From contig JALRGP010000032.1 in assembly GCA_023259685.1 (NCBI GenBank), positions 1 through 9,652 on the forward strand: a DNA stretch of 9,652 nucleotides, in the 5' to 3' direction. Below, piece by piece: positions 5,920 to 9,652 of the stretch. The position numbers and the translations under genes are program-made. The notes beneath the pieces are model-generated. The model was not told the origin of the DNA. It did not search any database and worked only from the letters and a program-made list of their open reading frames with translations. This stretch comes from Alphaproteobacteria bacterium. GTDB lineage: Bacteria > Pseudomonadota > Alphaproteobacteria > JALRGP01. Numbering within the stretch: position 1 is the first letter of the stretch; each line of letters starts with the position of its first letter.

Positions 5920-7149
5920 TTATGAATAAATGGGATATGTTTGGCATAAATTGGATACTTTTTCTTTTAATGCAGGAATCTTTTTTTCATCTAATGATAA
6001 AGATTCAATAATTATATGGGCCACCTGATCAAATTCTTTCTCACCAAAACCACGTGTTGTACATGCCGGGCTGCCAACACGAATACCTGATGTGATGGCT
6101 GGAGGTGTAGGATCAAAAGGAATTGAATTTTTATTCACAACAACACCAACACGTTCCAAATAATGGCACAAGTCTTTTCCTGATACATTTAAAGACCGTA
6201 AATCCAAGACTAATAAATGGGAGTCCGTTCCTTGTGAAACTAATGGGATACCATTGTTTTTAAATGTATTTTCCATCGCTTTGGCGTTGTTAATAATATG
6301 ACGGGCATATGTTTTAAAAGAAGGCTGCAAGGCTTCTTGAAAACACACAGCTTTGGCAGCAATGACGTGCATCAAAGGTCCCCCTTGAAGACCAGGAAAC
6401 ACAGCGCTGTCAATTTTTTTCGCGATAGATCCGTCGTTGGATAAAATCATGCCACCCCTGGGGCCTCTCAGTGTTTTATGGGTTGTTGTTGTGATCACAT
6501 CAGCAAACGGAACGGGACTTGGGTAAACACCGCCGGCGACAAGGCCAGCAAAATGAGCCATATCCACCATCAAAAGGGCACCAACTTCTTGAGCAATATC
6601 TTTAAAAATTTTAAAATCAATCGTTCTAGAATAGGAAGATCCACCCGCAATAATCAAACGAGGATGATGTTTTTTGGCTAAATCACGCACCTGATCATAA
6701 TCAATCAAATGGGTATGGTGATCAACATCATAAGACAACGCATGAAACCATTGACCAGATACGGTGACTTTGGATCCGTGTGTCAGGTGTCCTCCACAAT
6801 CCAATGACATTCCCATAAAGGTGTCATTGGGTTTCAGTAATGCTAAGAAAACCGCACCGTTGGCCGTTGCTCCGGAGTGCGATTGAACATTGGCGTAGCC
6901 GACATTAAAAATATTTTTGGCACGTTCAATCGCCATCGTTTCGATCTCATCGACATATTCGCATCCACCATAATAGCGTTTGCCAGGATACCCTTCGGCA
7001 TATTTATTCGTTAAAATACTTCCCTGTGCTTGTAATACAGCTTTTGAAACGATATTTTCCGATGCAATCAGCTCGATATGCGATTGTTGACGATCTTCTT
7101 CTTTCTTGATGAATTCAAAAACAGAATCATTGAAATTGTTTACAGACAT
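5920..7149 (-). CDS. glyA: Serine hydroxymethyltransferase
   Basis: GlyA is a cytoplasmic PLP enzyme that interconverts serine and glycine and charges tetrahydrofolate with a one-carbon unit. The 409-residue protein matches the family throughout: IELIASENIVS (25-35), LTNKYAEGYPGKRYYGG (46-62), NVQSHSGATANGAVF (87-101), GGHLTHGSKV (119-128), VDMAHFAGL (195-203, with Asp196 for the PLP ring nitrogen), TTTTHKTLRGPRGG (220-233, Schiff-base Lys225), FPGLQGGPLMHVIA (251-264) and SGIRVGSPACTTRGF (354-368). I chose ATG at 7149; the frame continues 4 codons upstream to a TTG, which is less likely. No Shine-Dalgarno sequence is visible. yraN follows after 4 nt. Upstream lies a 271-bp region with repeats that separates it from xseA on the same strand, so it probably has its own promoter. 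Confidence 0.98.
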   Translation of the reverse strand: MSVNNFNDSVFEFIKKEEDRQQSHIELIASENIVSKAVLQAQGSILTNKYAEGYPGKRYYGGCEYVDEIETMAIERAKNIFNVGYANVQSHSGATANGAVFLALLKPNDTFMGMSLDCGGHLTHGSKVTVSGQWFHALSYDVDHHTHLIDYDQVRDLAKKHHPRLIIAGGSSYSRTIDFKIFKDIAQEVGALLMVDMAHFAGLVAGGVYPSPVPFADVITTTTHKTLRGPRGGMILSNDGSIAKKIDSAVFPGLQGGPLMHVIAAKAVCFQEALQPSFKTYARHIINNAKAMENTFKNNGIPLVSQGTDSHLLVLDLRSLNVSGKDLCHYLERVGVVVNKNSIPFDPTPPAITSGIRVGSPACTTRGFGEKEFDQVAHIIIESLSLDEKKIPALKEKVSNLCQTYPIYS

Positions 7150-7194
7150 TAATACACACAACTACCATAATGATATTTATTCTAGCAGATTGTC

Positions 7195-7311
7195 ATGAGA
7201 GCGAAAAAATTGACTAAGAATTTACGAATTCAGAATAAAGGCTTGCTTCAAAATGTTTTTGATGATGACACTGTGGATGCAGCAAGCCTGTTAAAAATTA
7301 AAATCTGTTAA
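7195..7311 (+). CDS. Possible 38-residue microprotein or gene remnant in the glyA-xseA gap
   Basis: An open frame of 38 codons (ATG 7195, TAA 7309) lies opposite the glyA leader. Its product is basic at the start (MRAKKLTKN) and acidic in the middle (VFDDDT). I recognise no family. There is no Shine-Dalgarno sequence. The 9-bp inverted repeat at 7239-7289 lies inside the frame, which fits a structured leader on the other strand as well as it fits a gene. Frames of this length occur by chance, so this is a weak candidate, possibly a fragment of a lost gene. Confidence 0.15.
   Translation: MRAKKLTKNLRIQNKGLLQNVFDDDTVDAASLLKIKIC
7239..7289. repeat. Perfect 9-bp inverted repeat, possible RNA hairpin upstream of glyA
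   Basis: AGGCTTGCT (7239-7247) and AGCAAGCCT (7281-7289) are perfect complements around a 33-nt loop. The loop holds a second stem directly next to the first, TCAAAA (7248-7253) with TTTTGA (7257-7262). Read on the minus strand it would lie in the 5' leader of glyA or at the 3' end of xseA and is followed by CCTTTATT, a poor U-tract. It could be an mRNA leader structure, a weak terminator for xseA or a relic of a repeat. Confidence 0.4.
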
Positions 7312-7337
7312 TAATCATTACTCTAAAAAAAAATTTC

Positions 7338-7372
7338 ATTTGATTAAATTTTCTCATTAATTTGATTCAATT
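7338..7372. repeat. Two 13-bp direct repeats 22 bp apart
   Basis: ATTTGATTAAATT (7338-7350) and ATTTGATTCAATT (7360-7372) agree at 12 of 13 positions, and their starts are 22 bp apart, about two helical turns. They lie in the gap between xseA and glyA. The spacing would suit a protein binding one face of the DNA, but AT-rich sequence makes chance similarity easy. Confidence 0.3.
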
Positions 7373-7413
7373 CACAATGGATTCCTTGGCTTGTAACCCA
7401 CCTGTTTTTTTGT

Positions 7414-7430
7414 AAATTTGTCACAAATTT
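7414..7430. repeat. 17-bp dyad over the xseA stop codon
   Basis: AAATTTGT (7414-7421) and ACAAATTT (7423-7430) are perfect inverted copies around a single C, and they cover the xseA TGA (7421-7423). As RNA it would fold with a 5-nt loop and a 6-bp A/U stem, with no T-tract on the xseA strand, so it is a poor terminator. Confidence 0.3.
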
Positions 7431-8770
7431 TCATGCATAGGCCCTGGTATACATTCAACATTTCCCTTGATTTTACAATGCCCGGTATAACTTTGAACAT
7501 CCAAATCAACATGTTGAGCGCCTTCTAAAGACATGGGATCTATGACATTATTTTTGTATTTTATAATACAAAATCCTTTTTTCAAGATATGAAAAACGTT
7601 ATGTTGATCAAGAAAAGCACATTGTAATGATAGATGTTGAGTTAAATTTTTAATATGGCGCTGATACAATGACGTCACATCGTAGCGAGACAAGATATCT
7701 TTTTTGTGTTGATACATTTTAATCGGTGATGGAATAATTGTTTTATCAACGGACTGTTTTAAATATTTCATCATTTGGTTCATGGCCAATTGCAAGCGAT
7801 GCTCTTTCAATGATAAATCATCGTTTTTTTGTTGTAACCATCGAGACACATCTGGCAATCTCTTTGACAAATGCAAAAAATAATCTCGTTTTGTTTTAAC
7901 AATATTTGAATAACTTTGATCTAAACGCTTTCCAAGAACGTTAACAGTTGACCTTAACACCTGTCGGTCTGGTGTAATAATTTCAGCTGCTGCTGTTGGT
8001 GTCGGAGCTCTTTGATCCGATACAAAATCAATCAATGTCGTGTCGGTTTCATGGCCAACCGCAGATATGGTTGGAATCAAACTGGCAAAGGTTGCACGTG
8101 CCACATCTTCTTCGTTAAAAGTCCACAAATCTTCTAAGCTACCACCACCTCTAGCAATGATTAAAACATCTGGTTTTTGATCAATTTCCATTTGATTGAA
8201 TCCTTCTATGGCTTGGCAAATTTGTTCTTTTGCACCAACCCCTTGAACAAGTACAGGCCACAACATGACATGACAAGGATAACGCGCTTCGATACGGTGT
8301 AACATGTCTTGGATAACTGCGCCGGTTGGAGATGTGATAATACCGATTCGTTTGGGGAATTTTGGAAGGGGACGTTTTCGGTCAAACAGCCCTTCTTCTT
8401 TTAATTTTTGAATGCGATCTTGTAAGATTTTCAGTAATGCACCTTCGCCCGAAGGTTCGATATGCGTTACAATCATTTGGTATTTAGAACGACCAGGATA
8501 AGTTGTTAATTTTCCCGTTGCAATCACCTCCATTCCATCACAAATTTGAACTTTGAATGGGGTTCCTCTCCATGCAACGCCATCCAATACAGATTCTTGG
8601 TCTTTTAATGTAAAGTAATGGTGTCCTGATGTATGGCATTTATACGATGATACTTCTCCTTTGACTTTAATATGTTGAAAAGAAGTTTCAACAGTTTTTT
8701 TAAGAGATTGAGATAAAGACGACACTGTATAAATATGTTCATCTTTCAAAATTGATAAAGCAAGCACCAT
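7421..8770 (-). CDS. xseA: Exodeoxyribonuclease VII large subunit
   Basis: XseA is the catalytic subunit of exonuclease VII, which degrades single-stranded DNA from both ends with several copies of the small subunit XseB. The 449-residue protein (family about 450) has an N-terminal OB-fold (about 12-105) with IYTVSSLSQSLKK, VKGEVSSYKCHTSGHHYFTL and GKLTTYPGRSKYQM. The catalytic domain follows, with KRIGIITSPTGAVIQDM (140-156), IIARGGGSLEDLWTFNEE (204-221) and ISAVGHETDTTLIDFVSDQR (235-254). Asp155, Arg207, His240 and Asp243 correspond to the reported catalytic set. A long helical region (about 265-395) and a short C-terminal domain with KKGFCII complete it. The ATG at 8770 has no Shine-Dalgarno sequence. 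xseB is not in the window. The promoter must lie in the very AT-rich 162-bp gap upstream, where I see no convincing match. Confidence 0.97.
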   Translation of the reverse strand: MVLALSILKDEHIYTVSSLSQSLKKTVETSFQHIKVKGEVSSYKCHTSGHHYFTLKDQESVLDGVAWRGTPFKVQICDGMEVIATGKLTTYPGRSKYQMIVTHIEPSGEGALLKILQDRIQKLKEEGLFDRKRPLPKFPKRIGIITSPTGAVIQDMLHRIEARYPCHVMLWPVLVQGVGAKEQICQAIEGFNQMEIDQKPDVLIIARGGGSLEDLWTFNEEDVARATFASLIPTISAVGHETDTTLIDFVSDQRAPTPTAAAEIITPDRQVLRSTVNVLGKRLDQSYSNIVKTKRDYFLHLSKRLPDVSRWLQQKNDDLSLKEHRLQLAMNQMMKYLKQSVDKTIIPSPIKMYQHKKDILSRYDVTSLYQRHIKNLTQHLSLQCAFLDQHNVFHILKKGFCIIKYKNNVIDPMSLEGAQHVDLDVQSYTGHCKIKGNVECIPGPMHENL

Positions 8771-8875
8771 CTGTGTGAAAGTTTTAAGAAAACCTTTTCA
8801 TTATTCTATGTGATTTTTTAAAAATAAAAAAATAATTGTCATCTTTTTCAATTCACCTGGACGATTTGAGGAAAA

Positions 8876-8892
8876 ATTAACCATTTGTTAAT
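8876..8892. promoter_or_regulatory. Inverted repeat with CtrA-like spacing upstream of the exported-protein fragment
   Basis: ATTAAC and GTTAAT form a perfect 6-bp inverted repeat around 5 nt. The same bases read TTAA-N7-TTAA (8877-8891), the spacing of the alphaproteobacterial CtrA site. It overlaps a weak -35 candidate, TTGTTA (8885-8890), paired with TAAGAT (8909-8914) at 18 bp. The site lies about 40 bp before the ATG at 8933. In DNA this AT-rich, one or two such matches per 10 kb are expected by chance. Confidence 0.2.
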
Positions 8893-8932
8893 AATTTACA
8901 TTATAAGATAAGATTATAAAAATAGGTTTTAA

Positions 8933-9178
8933 ATGATGAAAAAACTCAAAATTTTATCATTTGGATTGATGGTGTCAGCTGCGGCAATCCCATCATTACA
9001 AGCACGTGTTCCAGCCAAAGATTTAATGGGCACTACTGAATTTTTTTCCGATACTTTATGGAGTCCCGTATACGGTCAGGCTTTATTAGACAATGGCTTA
9101 CTGTCTAATCTTCGGTTATTTGCGGTTCTTTTAAGGGGCAAAACCTGGATCACCTGGATAGCATTGCCCAGGCTTTAA
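8933..9178 (+). pseudogene. Signal-peptide start of an exported protein running in frame into transposase remnant
   Basis: The frame encodes 81 residues. It begins with a clear Sec signal peptide: MMKKLK, a hydrophobic core (about residues 7-20) and a likely cleavage after LQA (22-24). A short piece (RVPAKDLMGTTEFFSD, 25-40) follows that I cannot assign. From about residue 57, LLSNLRLFAVLLRGKTW resembles the N-terminus of IS630-family transposases, so the frame is a chimera. The exported protein's gene seems to be broken near 9035-9100, most simply by insertion of the element. The exact junction is not visible. An AGG 6 nt before ATG 8933 is the only Shine-Dalgarno-like match in the window. 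An ATG one codon downstream is an equally good start. It diverges from xseA. Confidence 0.6.
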
Positions 9179-9652
9179 GGGTTCATGTTGATAAGGGTTC
9201 TCTGCTCATCTTATAGATTATTCTGAGGAAAACAAGCTTAAACCAGAAAATGGCGGATCAAAAAGCCACTTAAATGAAGAACAAACGACTATTTTAATTC
9301 AACATTTGGAAGAAAAAACTTACGTAAAAGTTTCAGATATTTGTGCGTATGTTTTCGAAACATTTAAAGCGGCATATAGCGTGGCAGGCATGACAAAATG
9401 GTTACATGCGAATAATTATTCATAAGAAACCAGCGGGGATTCCAGCAAAAGCAGATCCAAAGCAGCAAGAAGCATTCATAAAGTTTTATAAAAATCTCTT
9501 AGAAGAGACCCCTTCAGATGACCCTATCGAATTTGGAGATGGCGTTCACCCAGGGTGGCAACAAAGATTGCTTATGGATGGATTCGAACTGGAAAAGACA
9601 AACCAATTTCAACAACCGCTTCAAGAACACGCATCAATGTGTTTGGTTCTAT
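9060..9652 (+). mobile_element. IS630-family insertion sequence remnant, right end outside the window
   Basis: The left boundary is approximate, since no terminal repeat or TA target duplication could be fixed. A 10-bp palindrome CCGTATACGG (9066-9075) lies near it. Inside is a transposase pseudogene in several frames. The DDE catalytic block starts just before the window's right edge, so the rest of the element lies beyond it. Confidence 0.75.
9100..9652 (+). pseudogene. IS630-family transposase pseudogene with at least four frameshifts
   Basis: The product would be a DDE transposase of the IS630/Tc1-mariner superfamily that cuts and pastes at TA sites. Joined across frames it reads: LRLFAVLLRGKTW (to 9148), DSIAQALRVHVD (to 9192), AHLIDYSEENKLKPENGG (to about 9257), then the helical region HLNEEQTTILIQHLEEKTYV and AGMTKWLHANNYS to a TAA at 9423. 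Next come KKPAGIPAKADPKQQ and DPIEFGDGVHP (to 9552), then ATKIAYGWIRTGKDKPISTT from 9558 to the edge. The DNA-binding helix-turn-helix (IAQALRVHVD) and the first catalytic Asp (codon 9538-9540) are visible. Breaks fall near 9149-9153, 9193, 9423 and 9553. A loss of TA from a TATA run explains the one at 9423, and a single lost base the one at 9553. Four breaks make a programmed frameshift unlikely to rescue it. The last catalytic residues lie outside the window. Confidence 0.88.

Noticed and set aside
6131..6139. TTATTCACA, a perfect match to the relaxed DnaA box
   Set aside because: It lies inside glyA coding sequence and stands alone. About one or two such matches are expected by chance in a window of this size and composition.
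9121..9215. XRE-type regulator fragment suggested by DHLDSIAQALRVHVDK
   Set aside because: The segment resembles the tail of XRE helix-turn-helix domains, but it fits better as the helix-turn-helix of an IS630 transposase. It continues, across one frame change, into LIDYSEENKLKPENGG and later transposase motifs.
9575..9595. GGATTCGAACT as a tRNA T-loop
   Set aside because: No acceptor or anticodon stems surround it, and it encodes the transposase residues GWIRTG.
1..9652. CRISPR array, tRNA or rRNA genes, replication origin or prophage genes
   Set aside because: I found no regularly spaced repeats, no tRNA-like fold, no DnaA box cluster and no phage-type proteins.

Overview
This AT-rich window looks like chromosome of an alphaproteobacterium, probably an intracellular or endosymbiotic lineage of the Holosporales type. 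That placement is an inference. It rests on the base composition, a short zinc-less ribosomal protein L36 of the alphaproteobacterial form, alphaproteobacterial-looking RecF, SHMT and family 4-like uracil-DNA glycosylase sequences, and a decaying IS630-type transposase. Almost no start codon here has a recognisable Shine-Dalgarno sequence.

Layout. (1) 1-1559, minus strand: an orphan ABC-type periplasmic substrate-binding protein, followed after 5 nt by recF, which runs off the left edge. (2) 1680-5546, plus strand: a prepilin-like protein, a hairpin terminator, a strong promoter with a perfect TATAAT box, rpmJ (41 codons) and a uracil-DNA glycosylase. After a 128-bp promoter region come dnaA, a LolA-like lipoprotein carrier and an ErpA/IscA-type Fe-S carrier, packed so tightly (4-nt gap, then an ATGA overlap) that they must form one operon. 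(3) 5562-8770, minus strand: xseA, a 259-bp intergenic region with inverted and direct repeats, then glyA and yraN separated by 4 nt. (4) 8933-9652, plus strand: the signal-peptide start of an exported protein that runs into an IS630-family transposase pseudogene. The pseudogene has at least four frameshifts and continues past the right edge.

Most genes are housekeeping: replication initiation (dnaA), recombination and repair (recF, uracil-DNA glycosylase, exonuclease VII large subunit, YraN), translation (rpmJ), one-carbon metabolism (glyA), Fe-S delivery (erpA) and outer-membrane lipoprotein transport (lolA). I see no sign of a new defence or mobile system. The points worth a second look are the operon arrangements, the orphan substrate-binding and prepilin-like genes, the loss of Fe-S ligands in the glycosylase, the lack of Shine-Dalgarno sequences, and the chimeric decaying region at the right end.
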